Assembly: GCA_002633025.1 (NCBI GenBank)
Contig: NMRB01001815.1
Location: 85,000 to 148,999 of the forward strand
DNA from: Notospermus geniculatus
Taxonomy: Eukaryota > Nemertea > Pilidiophora > Heteronemertea > Lineidae
Direction: 5' to 3'
DNA length: 64,000 bases
Shown one piece after another: positions 26,732-55,941 of the stretch (its first letter is position 1; each line of letters starts with the position of its first letter). A model generated the notes under the pieces. That model searched no databases, was not told the DNA's origin, and worked only from the letters and a program-made list of their open reading frames with translations. The position numbers were made by a program, and so were the translations under genes.

Positions 26732-27999
26732 ATGGACACAAGTATAGAGAATTCTTCAGCGACGCAAATAACTAAAAGATGTAAAGGTGGTGCTGGTAAA
26801 TATATGAATGGCGAGCAGGAGGAACAAGACCATGATGGAAAACTGGGTAAGTCAAGTTCCTCCGAGAAACTTGAATGAGCCAGTAAAGACCTAAGCCAAA
26901 AACTCAAGAGTTACGCTGCCCATTCGGTTAGGCATTTTACTGTCTTCATCTTGTTATTTTCTTCATTTCAGCTGAAAATGGTGAAGTGAAGAGTGAAAAC
27001 GTCGAAGAATCTCGTACATGGTTCGGTTTATTGCCAACGAAGAGATATGATGAGGTCCCGCGGATATTCCGTGAGCCGCACATCCTGGCCGGCTTCCGTC
27101 AACCCTACCAGCCTTGGTGGTACTATCTCTTGAGTATTTTTCAGGTCCACAATGAGTCGGTGAATGTCTGGACACATTTGATTGCCTGTTTATTAATGTG
27201 TAAGAAAGTGAAAAATGTCACCGACGCCGGATATGACCTTGTTGGCGACCCCTATATGTGGCCACTGATCGCTGGATTCCTCGCAGGGTTCTTGCTCTAT
27301 GGCTGTAGCAGTTTTGCTCATTGTTTCCAGTCAAAATCAGAGAATTATCACTACTTCTGCTTCATGGTGGATTACTCCGCAATTGGCGTCTATGGCTTTG
27401 GTTGTGCCCTTCTACACTTCCACTACAGCGGCGACGAAGAGTTTTACTACGGTACGAGGTCATTCTTCATACCTGTTGCCACGTTCATGGGATTCTTCAC
27501 CTATTTTGGGAACATGCATGGAAAATTGACGTACTCACGCCCGTACCCATTCACTCGTAAACTGTGGCAGATCGGATCCGTCGCTGCGATGTACGCCTGG
27601 TTGATTCTTCCTGTCGTCCATCGTTTCTTCGACTGCCAGTTCTACCAGGATGAGCACCACTGCGATCGAAGTCTGTACTGCCATCTACGTCAAGTCTTTT
27701 TCTTTCTAACAAGTGGTCTCTTCTATGCTTCAGATATCCCCCAGAAGTTTCTCTCCGGATATTTTGACATAATCGGTCATAGTCATCAAATATTCCATGT
27801 CTTCATTGCACTCTGTACGTTAGCTAAACTTGACGCGATTCTTATCGATATCCAAGATAATTATCAGTATATTATCAAGCGTCCTCAACCAACATTTTTT
27901 TCGTCATTTGGCTCACTCATTATTATAATCTCGTTAGAAATTGCCTGGGTGTTATTCAACAGACGGAAAATCATGGATAAGGCTGCAAAAGAAGTATGA
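26732..27999 (+). CDS. PAQR family / membrane progestin receptor (class II), complete
   Basis: Seven-transmembrane protein of the progestin and adipoQ receptor family. Class II members (PAQR5-9) answer to progestins at the cell surface. Coding exons are 26732-26846 and 26972-27999 (phase 1 junction), giving 380 residues. The first ATG (ACCATGG context) lies in an exon with an acceptor at 26700. Family signatures are visible: FREPHILAGFRQP, VHNESVNVWTHL before TM1, SSFAH (the SxxxH zinc-ligand motif) in TM2, MVDYSA with the conserved Asp, and GHSHQIFH (HxxxH) in TM7. These five ligands are also the ceramidase-like metal site of the family. The charged N-terminus has no signal peptide. The closest vertebrate paralogue cannot be settled by eye. 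Confidence 0.93.
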
Positions 28000-28497
28000 T
28001 GTTTCCTGTCTATAGTCAGAATTTCATGGTGTACCACCGTACGTGTGTACCTAGTCCTGGTATGTAAGCATTTCAACGCTCTAGGCGGCTTCTTTGTTGG
28101 TTGTGTCTCATGATTTCTCAGGCATTTTAGAAGTGCAATTATACGTGATATAATCTTCAACAATAACCCATGACATATTCGTTCAACTTAGAGAGAGAAC
28201 TGGTTGTTTCAATAACCTGATAACGTATCTTATATAGACCCTTACAGGAATTGGTATCAACCGATGTATCGGAATCTTTTGCACTATCCTGTGCAGAATT
28301 TCCTCTTTTAAGACTTGGCTTTAAGTCCAAAGGTTTTAAATACCGGTAGCTCCAGGTTTTCTGAATGGAAGTCAAGTTGCTGTGGCAACTCGCATATTGA
28401 AGGATCTGAAAAAAAAAATGTCATGATGGTATAAAGCAATCTTTCTTTTTGTAAATTGTATTACTGTTTAGTCATAGTTTTTTACTTCATTTTGTGC
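27462..28497 (+). repeat. Duplicated block, unit 1 (PAQR 3' end and 3' UTR)
   Basis: This block matches 29002-30042. In the shared 540 coding bases I count seven differences, only one of which changes a residue (Phe to Tyr near the C-terminus). The match continues through the 3' UTR and stops where a dispersed repeat begins at about 28510. Confidence 0.85.
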
Positions 28498-28509
28498 AGT
28501 ATTTGTTTT

Positions 28510-28896
28510 ACTTTTTAGCTCACTGGGGTGAGCTATTACGATGGTGCAGCGTCCGTTGTCCGTCGTCGTCGTCCGTCGTTGTCCGTTAGCAGGGCACGTT
28601 TCGTAACCGCTGGAGCTATTGATCTGAAACTTGGTACATATATACCCCTAGGTCAGATGACCCACGACACCAAGTTTCCGTCCCATTCGACTCTCTGTTT
28701 GGCCACCAGGTGGCGGAAACCAAAAACACAAAAAGTGCAATAACTCCTGAACTAATGACTAGATCATCTCCAAATTTTTATCATAGGTGTAGCTAATAAG
28801 GATACATAACATATATAACGGGTTTTTGATTTGACCTACTTTTCAAGGTCACAGAGGTCAAAGTTCGCCAAAAGTGACGAACCTGCCACAGTTTGT
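28510..28896 (+). mobile_element. Dispersed repeat TTTTTAGCTCACTGGGGTGAGC, cut by N gap
   Basis: It starts TTTTTAGCTCACTGGGGTGA, then GTCCGTCGTCGTCGTCCGTC and a non-coding body. Bases 28740-28890 match the reverse complement of 18720-18850, so this is a relative of the 18.4-19.4 kb element. The 3' part is lost in the gap that follows. Confidence 0.7.
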
Positions 28897-29001
28897 NNNN
28901 NNNNNNNNNNNNNNNNNNNNNNNNNNNNNNNNNNNNNNNNNNNNNNNNNNNNNNNNNNNNNNNNNNNNNNNNNNNNNNNNNNNNNNNNNNNNNNNNNNNN
29001 N
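28897..29001. other. Assembly gap (105 N)
   Basis: A run of Ns separates the dispersed repeat from the second PAQR copy. Its true length is not known from the sequence. Confidence 0.99.
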
Positions 29002-29541
29002 TCATTCTTCATACCTGTTGCCACGTTCATGGGATTCTTCACCTATTTTGGGAACATGCATGGAAAATTGACGTACTCACGCCCGTACCCATTCACTCGT
29101 AAACTGTGGCAGATCGGATCCGTCGCTGCGATGTACGCCTGGTTGATCCTTCCTGTCGTCCATCGTTTCTTCGACTGCCAGTTCTACCAGGATGAGCACC
29201 ACTGCGATCGAAGTCTGTACTGCCATCTACGTCAAGTCTTTTTCTTTCTAACAAGTGGTCTCTTCTATGCTTCAGATATCCCCCAGAAGTTTCTCTCCGG
29301 ATATTTTGACATAATCGGTCACAGTCATCAAATATTCCATGTCTTCATTGCACTCTGTACGTTAGCTAAACTTGACGCCATTCTTATCGATATTCAAGAT
29401 AATTATCAGTATATTATCAAGCGTCCTCAACCAACATTTTTTTCGTCATTTGGCTCACTCATTATTATAATCTCGTTAGAAATTGCCTGGGTGTTATATA
29501 ACAGACGGAAAATCATGGATAAGGCCGCAAAAGAAGTATGA
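29002..29541 (+). pseudogene. Second, 5'-truncated PAQR copy (possible haplotype duplicate)
   Basis: This frame, starting SFFIPVATFMGFFTYFG, is the last 179 codons of the PAQR gene at 26732-27999, including the HxxxH motif and the same stop. It has no break in what is visible, but the N-terminal half would lie in the 105-base gap, which is too short to hold it. The seven coding differences are mostly silent and resemble allelic variation. It is either an unmerged second haplotype or a recent tandem duplicate truncated at 5'. I favour the first. Confidence 0.75.
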
Positions 29542-30710
29542 TGTTTCCTGTCTATAGTCAGAATTTCATGGTGTACCACCGTACGTGTGTACCTAGTCCT
29601 GGTGTGTAAGCATTTCAGCGCTCTAGGCGGCTTCTTTGTTGGTTGTGTCTCATGATTTCTCAGGCATTTTAGAAGTGCAATTATACGTGATATAATCTTC
29701 AACAATAACCCATGACATATTCATTCAACTTAGAGAGTGAACTGGTTGTTTCAATAACCTGATAACAGCTATAGACCCTTACAGGAATTGGTATCAACCG
29801 ATGTATCGGAATCTTTTGCACTATCCTGTGCAGAATTTCCTCTTTTAAGACTTGGCTTTAAGTCCAAAGGTTTTAAATACTGGTAGCTCCAGGTTTTCTG
29901 AATGGAAGTCAAGTTGCTGTGGCAACTCGCGCATTGAAGGATCTGATAAAAAAACATAGTCATGATGGTAAAGCAATCTCTCTTTTTGTAAATTGTATTT
30001 ACTTTTTAGTCGTAGTTTTTTACTTAATTTTGTACAGTATTTGTTTCACGTTTTTAAGTTGCAATATCCAGTGCAATATTAGTTTTAGGTCCGTCCAGAC
30101 TCCGATTTCTACTTCAAGAGTCTGTTTTTGCCCGATGTTTTTGCTTATTCCTGCTTTCATGTACTTAGTCACAGGCCTTGGATTTAACCAACCACACCTT
30201 GGCCTGCTAGCTCTGTTTGTGTGATCGCATGTACTTGAACTTTCGACCAAATGGATGCCATCTTTTGGCAGTTCTGTTGGCCGTTCATCAGATTTTGATT
30301 TCTGTGATAATTCTGTTTTATTCACAATGCAATGCAGCATGTACGTCTGCCTACGGTTATCTTATTCAGTAGCTACGATGTACAAAACTTTATTACATGA
30401 GAAAAGTCTAGTCTTTTCTACCCTGGTCATAAGCTCTTTTGTTTGTAAATAACAAACTTCCTAGTCCTTTTCTTCAACTTTCATTCCAATCGATGTCCAT
30501 TATAATGTAATGTATCTTTAGAATATGTTTAGTCAAGGAGTCTTCGTCTCATGTCTCAATCTGACCAAACAAATTTGGTTGCACTCAGTATAAATGAGCA
30601 TGTAATTTTTAAAATAATGTTCAATATCTTGTGATGCATAATAACATGACAATCTGTCAGTACACTACTCTCAGTTCATTAACTAATACATGTAACTGTT
30701 AAAGCACTCA

Positions 30711-30856
30711 TTAAAGCTGCATTTACCAGACATCCGGAATGCGGTATAGGGATGCGGAATCCCCGGCGGAATGATATGTTGTATACGAAAATGCATTGCA
30801 TTTTCCGCTTCCGCGTTCCACAATCCGCATTCCGCGTGTCAGCTAAACTAGCTTAA
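30711..30856. repeat. Foldback element, family A, copy 2
   Basis: It starts TTAAAGCTGCATTTACCAGA and carries CATCCGGAATGCGG in the left arm and CCGCATTCCGCGTG in the right arm, ending AGCTTAA. Same family as 4934-5055. Confidence 0.8.
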
Positions 30857-31574
30857 GTCATTCCACACCATAATACAGTAATCATTTTATGGTACTAAGG
30901 GAACAGTTGAGGTAGAGGTGCAGTGGAACCCCCCTTTAGTGGTCACCTCTACCAGGAGGACACCTCTCTTGTAAGGCCAACACCAATGTTCATGCCAAAT
31001 TGGTCATTTCTATTCATTTTGACCTCTGATCTGGACATGTCTCAATCAGGGACAGCTTTCGTCAGTCTCAATGGTGTCCTTATCAGAGACAATTGAACCA
31101 CTCAGAGTGGTTCAATTGTACATTTTGCCAGAGCTAAGGGATCTTCATCCATTCCATGTTGAGTCAATGTAATCTACTGGGAATATACTCAAGAGTTTGA
31201 GGCGTCTTCTGATCTCAGATGGTTGGTCATATCATGTTCACATAACTTGAGAAAACATATCACGTTATCTTTTTGCCCATATAACAGGACAGACAGGGGA
31301 AATAAATATTCTTTAATCCCAACATTGTGAAGTTTCTCAGAGAATCTTTTACACTTGTACACATGTATGTTTGCAGCTCAGTTCAACATACAATATACTT
31401 GTTACAATTGATTTGTTGACTGCTTTTCACATGTATTGACATTATATAGATTTTCTCTCAGATTCTGTTTTTTCACAACTGCTTGATATGTGCTAGCATG
31501 GAGGTATTATCTTAATACATGTAATACCGTACCTCCATGGTGCCAGGTACACATCACATTTTTCTCATGAATGT

Positions 31575-31728
31575 AAGGCCTAGTTTATACTTCGACGCAC
31601 GACCATCGGCGTCCGACGCGCGATCAAAATCTGGACGCCGACCTAATGAAGTAGGCTTATGTCGGCGTACAGATTTTGATCGTGTGTCGGACGCCGATGG
31701 TCTTGCGTCGAAGTATAAACTAGGCTTT
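31575..31728. repeat. Foldback element with GTTTATACTTCGACGC arms
   Basis: The left arm reads AAGGCCTAGTTTATACTTCG and the right arm ends CGAAGTATAAACTAGGCTTT. Inner arms pair at CATCGGCGTCCGAC and GTCGGACGCCGATG. Non-coding hairpin element of about 154 bp. Confidence 0.85.
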
Positions 31729-34700
31729 AGTCAGCTTTAATAGCTACACGGAAGAGAAGTGATTGAATTGGTATTGCCCATGAGGCCTCTGCATCATCAG
31801 ATTGTTACCCCAAGGCTTCATCACACGGGTTACTCTCCTTGTAATGGGCCTGCCTTACCATGACACGGCACATCATCATGTTGTGAGGCCTCTTTATCAA
31901 GGCCACCGTTGAGGAATATTGTTCTATTAAGACAGAGATGACCTCCTGGTAGAGGTATCCATCGTATGTTGAATGCGATTGGTCACATTTGTCTGTTAAA
32001 GTAGCTGGGAGATGGTCCCTCAAAACCATTTGTTGACTTTACTCATAAACTAATGAAAATAAAGATCTGTCTGAACATGCGAGTTTTTGTTCGTTATTGT
32101 TTTGGGCCTGTTAATGTCGTAAGATTGATTTGTAATGAGACGCTGTCCGTCAGGACAACAGCTTCTCACTGTTGCCTTGTGTGTACCGGTACAAGGAATC
32201 TCTGAGAACAGAAAAGTCAACCAAACACATTCACTTCAGTCATTTATTTCAACAAAAAGAATGAGAGAGAGTGGACAGAATAATTTAATCTGTTTTAGCA
32301 CACATGGATTATATTTACAGCTCCACTCACAGTTGTGTCTACATGTACGTGTATTTACAGTGCATCTTCTATTGTTCACATAGATCAGAGAACAAGGTAG
32401 GGGCCTACATGTATCCTGGATACCCACCTTTGTGATAAGTTTACAGGACTCGGAAAGAAACTAATGAACACTGCTTATATTTCGTCTTAATACACCTGAT
32501 CAATCCTGAACATTACTGTGAATAAACAGTCTGGCTGAGACTTGTGACCACTGCAATCTCAAGTTTACGATATCAACCGTCTTTGCCAATCCATTGCTCC
32601 AGTTAATACGTTCTCACTGTTAATGTTGCAGCTTCACCACAAAGCTTCACACATACATGTAAATTCTTAATGTTATTACTTTACACACAATACAAGAATA
32701 TATTAGATACTTTTTTGGAAAAAAAATTGCATGGCATGAAAATATATAATCACAGCAAATTACACAATCTCATCTGGGAATCGGAAACTATTTTCAAGAT
32801 TTCACAAGAATAAATCAAAATTTACATTGCCCTGTCATTCCTAACTATCGAGGCTTCAGCAGCTACACTCTTCTCAATATCCCTTGTCACTTGCCCTGGT
32901 CTCAACACCAACTTTAGGGCGTGTGACAAGCAAATATAAGAGGAGTGTATAGGCTTCAGTAAACAAAACTGGATTAATAGAGCTACTGCATAAAGTTACG
33001 AAATTCTCATTAAACGCAAAGACTGACAGGTTTCAAAGACTTCACAAATTGAAAACGTAACTATTTGGTATACATCATGTACACGACGACAAGACAATAG
33101 TTACATGTAACAACACTGATTCTGCTGTGTTATGCACAAGTGGTGAAACTAAAACACCCAGCTATGTAGGCCTACACCACCATCATGTACATGCATTGAG
33201 TCCTCCCATAGCTGATTGAAAAGGCTGCAAATTGGTTGAATGGGCAAGGACCATGTGAACAGCAAATCACGAAAACGAAGGGCTCTCATGAAAATCTTAG
33301 TGATGTTCTTTTCAATTATTGTACAACAGCAACAGTCTCTGAATATGGATTTGACTGCCTGCGCAGCTACTCCTAAGCAACTAATCCTAATTATGCTAAA
33401 CAATTACAAAGACACAATCACATCGTAGCCGAAAATACATTTTCATGAAGCAATGGTTTTACTGCAAAGATAAGGCATGTGTATCTTAGTGTTCTGTGGA
33501 TACACATTAACACTAGCGCTACTAATGGAATGAACAGCCACATAATACAAGGCCTGACGATAACTGACAAATTATGTATAAGATTGAAACAAATCAAGTA
33601 TTGCTGGCATACACACTTCGGAGGAGCGAGGTTCTGCAGAAGCATACTACTGGTCACCTCCTGGCTTATTGCTCTCACCAGTTATGCTATTGCCAAATGA
33701 ATGTACAAAGTCAGGGGTTGACAAGGTAGGCTGGGGTCCTGCATAGAGTGAGCAAGGGCCTCTCTGTCCAGGATGTCCAAATCTACTGGTAATGCCTTTT
33801 TGTGGAGATTCACTAAGAGGGCTGGGGGGAGGGGTTGTCCGGTGCAGTCTCATCATAGATTATTTTGCCAAGGTGGACAACTCCATCCTTTTACGGACTT
33901 CCGTAATGACGACAAATGCCTTAGTATCAGCAGGATTTTCTTTACCACACATCAGCTGTCAATTATAGGGCAGAAGAAAAACGGTCAAAAAGGCACTGAA
34001 GTAATCATCTCCCTTTCTGTACTGTAATTCTGAATACAAAATTGTGGGATCAAAGTTAATATCGAGGTAACTGCATCCAGCTTACCTTGTCCCCTGGGAA
34101 CAGAACATACCAATTCAACACACACGATTTCAATATGAGAAGGAAAGCACTTTCCTAGACTTCAGTGAGGTAGTTGAAGAGAAATATGTACAAAGATTCA
34201 CCAACATCTTCAGGAAGACTTACTTCATATGAAAGTACCAACGGATATCTAACTAATTTGATGACAAAAACTTTTAACCTGATGCCCTCCAATGCCTTCA
34301 AAGTTCGGCAAATTTTCTGAACAACATTGATCATAGCATTCTGAGGTATCATTTTCACATGTTCTGGCCAATGCAAGAAGAGTCATTCAACAGTTCTTTT
34401 ATGATCTGCCGGTAATTGCAGTATCTTGACTGTCAGTAGGCCCTAAACTTTTCATCCTGAATATTCTGATGAATCTGCACATCACACAGCAAAAAGCCCA
34501 CTCACGAGAAAACTACATACATGTACAAGAGTTGGATCCCAAAAGAACAACATCTACTGGTATCATGATCAATCAATCAACAAACATGGTACCAAACTTG
34601 AGCTGACAACACATTCCAATGGGCGGGATAAACTCCTGTCTCCATCACGTCAGAATTCTTCCTCTGATTACATGTAGGTACTTATCAACAATCATAATAA

Positions 34701-36120
34701 AACATAAGGAGAGATCCTTGAGTACAGAAACAACAGAATGGTCCCAAGAGATCACTAGAATAAGAACAGAGACAAGAATATGGAAATAGTATATAAATAG
34801 TATAAAAAATCAACTGGAGTAAAAAATAGTCATGAAAGTCTACACATTCGTGTATTGTAAAACCATTTCTCTTGCAAATTCTTGCAACAATGCTGTGATC
34901 ATGCAAATACATGCATCAGATGTATGTGACACCTCAGTGCTTTTAAAATGCGAAATTCAAGATTATGTGAAACATAAGTTGACAGAGTGTGAATGCAAAT
35001 CCATATGATTTGATAGTACAAAATCAATATGTACATCATAGCATTCCATGCACTCAGGCAAACTTTTACTCATCGAATGGCTATCTGCTAAAACAGCACG
35101 CATGTACATAAATCTATTGTACAGACTACATACAAGCTTTCTACAGATGTCACGAGGAAAATTTCAAACAGTCTATGCCATATATACATGTACCTAATTC
35201 CCATAACTAAGAAATATACTAGATAGCACAGGCAGTTTTGCTAATAGGATAGAAGCCATTATAGCAAACACAAAATTGCCTTTCAACATCACAACCTGCC
35301 TACACAACACAAAGGGTTCAGAAATACGGTACCCGGTATGTGAGCCACTAGGAAAACCCGTCAGATGTCGCATTTGAGGAAAGTGTTAATGGCCTTGGTG
35401 AACCCGCACATTTCAATAGCTGAAATGTGCTATGTAACAGGTGAACAGTAGCAGATCAATGCACAGGCAATCTGACAACCCTTGTTGATCACTCAGCAAC
35501 TTCCGACAAATTTTCCTACACCGCCACACAATTATAGTAGGAGGCCTCAGTCAAAACAGGCTTCATATGTATGCAAGATCCACACACTGGAAACATTCTT
35601 GGGTAATGTGAGCTTTACTGCTTTACATGTGACTTGTCGTTAACACTATTGAAATGGAAGTAACATCCCAGTCCTGATCAATTTCCCACACAAAAGGTGT
35701 CCATAGTATAGAACCTGGTTTCGGTGTGCTGCCCTCCGTCGTAGCTATGATCTCCATTGTGTTTGGAGACGTAGGCTTCATGTGTACCATAATTGTCTGG
35801 AAACAAGTCTTGTATACCACAGGACAGCATAGGGAAACTGGATTATTGTGCAAAGATCATGCAATGCAAACAGGAGTCTTGTTCATGAGTGTTAGTTGAA
35901 ACAGGTTTCATGATCATTGTATAAGATCCATGCACAGGGAATAAGACCCCAGAGTGTAGTGTTGTTAGAAAAGACTGTGACCCATGCAGGAACATGATTT
36001 TGGCTGAGGAAGTAGTCTTGGACAGTGTACTCGACCCTACTCGAAATCAGATCCTTGTGTGAGAGGTGCATGTGATAGAGACAGGATCTGTGTGAATTAG
36101 TCATTTGCATTTGAAATACA

Positions 36121-36654
36121 TATACAGTGGAACCCCTCAGTTTGACCACCCCTCTTACTTGACCACCCCTCCAAACTGACCGATTTTTGTCGGTCCCAAT
36201 GAAATCCTTCACATTTTCCATTAGCTAAGTCGACCACCCCTCTACCCCGACCGTGACCACCCAGATGGTGGGTCCCAAGCTTCATTTCAACCCCTCTAAA
36301 TTGACCACGACCACAAAATTGTATGTATTTGAACATGGGGTCTTTTGAAATACATGTACAAATGTACATGTAGTCAGAATATGGAGCTGGTCAGAATGAT
36401 CTTCTGGGCCAAACACCAAAGCCAAGCTAAACCAAGCTTCCAAAGTGTAAGATTTTGTGAAGGTATTCATTTGTAATTGAGGCTGCTGGCCATAATTCAC
36501 TTTTTAATCATCATAATCAAAGTCCTTTGATCACATGACTTAGCAATCAAAGTGCCCCCCCCCCATCTCAACCTGGCTAAAGTGACCACCCCTCTAAACT
36601 GACCACTTCGCTCCGGTCCCATGGGTGGTCGACTTAGAGGGGTTCCACTGTATA
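36121..36654. repeat. Terminal-inverted-repeat element ACAGTGGAACCCCTC
   Basis: It starts TATACAGTGGAACCCCTCAG and ends GAGGGGTTCCACTGTATA. Internal GACCACCCCT motifs recur in direct and inverted orientation. Related shorter pieces with GACACCTCT motifs occur at about 30923, 43511 and 48256. Confidence 0.8.
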
Positions 36655-38128
36655 CTGGTATTTATTCATGGATTCCATTTTTTATGGGAACTAAACTACA
36701 TAACAACCCCTTATCACACATGGATAATTATTGATAGGCAGTGAAGAGATGCATAAAGCTGGTATTTCATAGCAGATACATGGGAAACTAAGGTAGCAGG
36801 CACATAATTATGATGATTCCGAACACCAGAAAACACTCTCAAGTTCCGGGACTGGCTCACGGAAGATGTCCAATGCTCTTTTGCCAGTAGGCCAACTTCT
36901 GTTGAGGGTTTTGTGTGGCAAACTGTTAATGTGTGGTACCTAACAGGGCTCACATCTGAATCAACAACTTTAAAAGTCAATATGAGGGTCTAGTGTTCAG
37001 AATCATCCTTAAATGACCTGTGAAGAGAATAGTGTACGCCTCTGGAATGATGTTGATACCCCACAGCTGTTAAAGAACTGCCTGGACTTTCCCATAGAAT
37101 GACTTGCTGAAGCTACAAAAAGCCCTTAGCTATGCAGACCAAAACCTTAAAATAGCTTTCTCTTTACAGTCATGGGAAGGAACGCCTGAGTAAATGAGAG
37201 CACATACAAAACGAATGCACTAATGCACACTTGACTAGAGTACAATAAGCTTGGTCTAAGGCATACCGTTGTATTCTTCAACAATCATCAGAACGAGGTC
37301 TGAAGATTGCCACTCAAAACAAGCCTGGGCTTTCCATAATTCTGCACAGTTTGAGGGGATACCATGGATATTACAAGTTGAAGTATTAGGACGGATCAAA
37401 TGACACAACATAAGATACTGATTAGTGATGTGAGTGTTTGTGTGCGAGGATGATATGAAAGACAGATTGTCTGCAGACCCAAATCACCTCTAAATAAACA
37501 GCTGTTAAAAATGCTGCACAAAAAGAATGGTATTGGGTATTTTAATAAGACTGTTGTGAATGTCTTCAACATTGTATGTGCTACATGCAGCCACATGAGA
37601 CAAGTTTACCGTGGTATGAACAGTAAATTAGATTTAAAGGAGACTGGAAGAAAAAGTTATCTGAATATGGACAAAAACTTGTTTTCTTTGAAAATGCAGA
37701 TAGGAAACTTGAAACGAGCATGGTATCCACCAAATTTATCACCCCAGAACAACAGTTTTTTTCCAAATTGGCTACATGTATGCGAACCCACACCAGATAC
37801 AATCTCACCTGCAAATATCACATTTCTATGATATTCCTGTAAAAAGATTTACAAAGTATTTAGTTACGGTACGACAAATAGGCTTGTTTTAAACAAGCAC
37901 ATGTATGTTTTGATCGCTGCCGAGTCTTGAGTAGAAAATACTTTGTGCTGGCAGAAAGGTACCAAGGTCGGTACACTTAAACAGATTTCCATATCAGGAA
38001 ATTAGTACCACCAAAAGTAGATGGTCTTTATCTATTTTTGGTACCACCAACAGTAGGTAACAAGCTTGTGATATGTCTGTATGTGACAATGTTATCCTAA
38101 TTATCCTAATACTAAAACTACCCAATCA

Positions 38129-54363
<16,235 letters not shown>

Positions 54364-54493
54364 TTTACCACAGGAAGTAAACACCAGCAATTGCGCATGC
54401 GTATTTGTGATCGACGACTCTACTTCCGGTTTAGGCGTTGGTGAAAAAATTATCTGAACTCTCCCAATAATAGCATTTTGGGGCTGTAATAAG
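54364..54493. promoter_or_regulatory. Bidirectional promoter, TTC39 / WDR83OS
   Basis: Only 130 bp separate the two divergent start codons. The interval has an NRF1-type palindrome GCGCATGCGT (54393-54402) and ETS-type sites AGGAAGT (about 54373) and ACTTCCGG (54422-54429), and no TATA box. NRF1 and ETS factors are well known at TATA-less housekeeping promoters. That they act here is inference. Confidence 0.7.
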
Positions 54494-55941
54494 ATGTCTA
54501 CACCAAATAGCGCCGGTGATCCTAGAAGGCCGAACAAAGTTCATCGGTATGACTGCAATTTTTTGTCAGAAGATTGAGTTTATCGTGGGGAAATGTTGCT
54601 GATCTTCAGTTTCCCCGCCGACTGTACATTCACTGCGTGCATCAGTGTATGCAAAATGCACACAGGCGTAAATGTACATGGTGCCTTTGTTGATGTATTG
54701 GGCCATATGAATAAAGACTAGGAAATGCTTTTACTTGAATTTTGTAATAGAAATGCAGTACGCAATGCTGTATAAATTTGAAGTAGGCCTAGGCCTAAGC
54801 ATTTGCTAGCCTCTCTCTAGAGTCTTAATATTCATAAAAAATGGCCCAAAATGTCGGGGGCAGAGGGACCTCACCCGACGCGAGACAGTAAAACCTAGGG
54901 TTACGGTTATAACCCTAGCCTGGCTAGCCTAACCCTAGGTTTTACTGTCGTCTCGCGTCAGGTCCCTCACCACCTGGGGGGGGGGGGGCGGGGGCGGGGG
55001 AGAGGCTCCCGAGAAAGAGTTGTGGGCGGCAGAATGGCGGATGGTACAGAANACCAGTCATGCCAGTTTCATATTGTTTAGAAGGGTTCATTAGGCAGGC
55101 CTAGGCTACTCTATCAGTCAGTCTACTTTACTTACCAGATGCAATCTATCTACTGCAGTACATTGGGAAATTTATACATGTAATTCAACTATCAACCTCA
55201 GCTCAGCTTTTGTCTAGCTAAGTTGATTTGTTCGGCTCCATCATCATGATCAGTAAGTTTTTCCTTGTCGACATCATCACTAACTGCAGCTCATTTGTTC
55301 TTTCAGATACAAGCCGCCATCATCTGGGGGACCTCTTGATGATCCAACTCCTGACTATATGAACTTACTTGGGATGATATTTAGTATGTGTGGACTCATG
55401 CTAAAGGTGAGCTCCTTGATCAGCCTCTAAAAGATAGGCCTAACGGTTCCACATGATTCCCTTCATTATTCTCCTGTGAGAAATCAGAGAATGTAATTTA
55501 TGTATACAACACAATGACCTGTGCTAGCTTGTGTTAAACTTCTCTTTTGTGATTTCCTTTCAGATGAAGTGGTGTGCCTGGGCTGCTGTTTATTGTTCAT
55601 TCATTAGCTTTGCCAACTCAAGATCGTCAGAAGATACAAAACAAATGTTAAGCAGTTTTATGTAAGTAGCTTTGACAGACCAGTCAATTTTGGCTGGTGA
55701 ACACTGTAAAGCTGAGACATCTCTCTCTTCCCCTCAACATTCTTTCAACCTGTGCATTCTTGATTTGATTTGCATCAATCTCAAAGTAAGATTTTCTTGA
55801 CAGACCCTTATCCATTGTCAGGTTATATGAAATGTATCAATAGCAAATCTAATACTTCCTTTCTTCTTTTTCAGGTTGTCGATTTCCGCTGTTGTCATGT
55901 CATATTTACAAAATCCGCAGCCAATGACACCTCCCTGGTGA
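54494..55941 (+). CDS. WDR83OS: Asterix / PAT complex subunit, complete
   Basis: Small ER membrane protein. With CCDC47 it forms the PAT complex, which shields hydrophilic transmembrane segments of nascent multipass proteins. Exons: 54494-54546, 55307-55406, 55564-55661 and 55875-55941, phases matching, giving 105 residues against 106 in human. The sequence is nearly the human one from RRPNKV onward: [45 protein letters not shown] and [12 protein letters not shown] at the end. A possible poly(A) signal (AATAAA) follows the stop at once (55944-55949). The gene is head to head with TTC39. A single N at 55052 falls in its first intron with no effect on coding. Confidence 0.98.
54863..54968. repeat. 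Foldback element in WDR83OS intron 1
   Basis: The arms GAGGGACCT...GACGCGAGAC and GTCTCGCGTCAGGTCCCTC pair, with inner arms AGTAAAACCTAGGGTTA and AACCCTAGGTTTTACTG. A G-run follows it directly. Confidence 0.8.

Larger units (their letters stand above)
30043..38128. other. Gene-poor stretch (includes TTC39 3' UTR)
   Basis: No supported coding exon. The right part is likely the 3' UTR and flank of TTC39. It holds three foldback or terminal-inverted-repeat elements listed separately and a 69-codon Pro/Ser-rich open frame at 33647-33856 (minus) with no family match. A truncated relative of the CAGTGGAACC repeat starts at about 30923. Confidence 0.6.

Noticed and set aside
26986-27999. GTG start for the PAQR protein at 26986
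   Set aside because: Animal genes rarely start at GTG; the frame is open to an acceptor at 26971 and joins in phase to an exon with an ATG at 26732.
27885-28163. Minus-strand 92-codon frame over the PAQR 3' end (repeated at 29427-29705)
   Set aside because: Shadow of the PAQR coding sequence; present twice only because the locus is duplicated.
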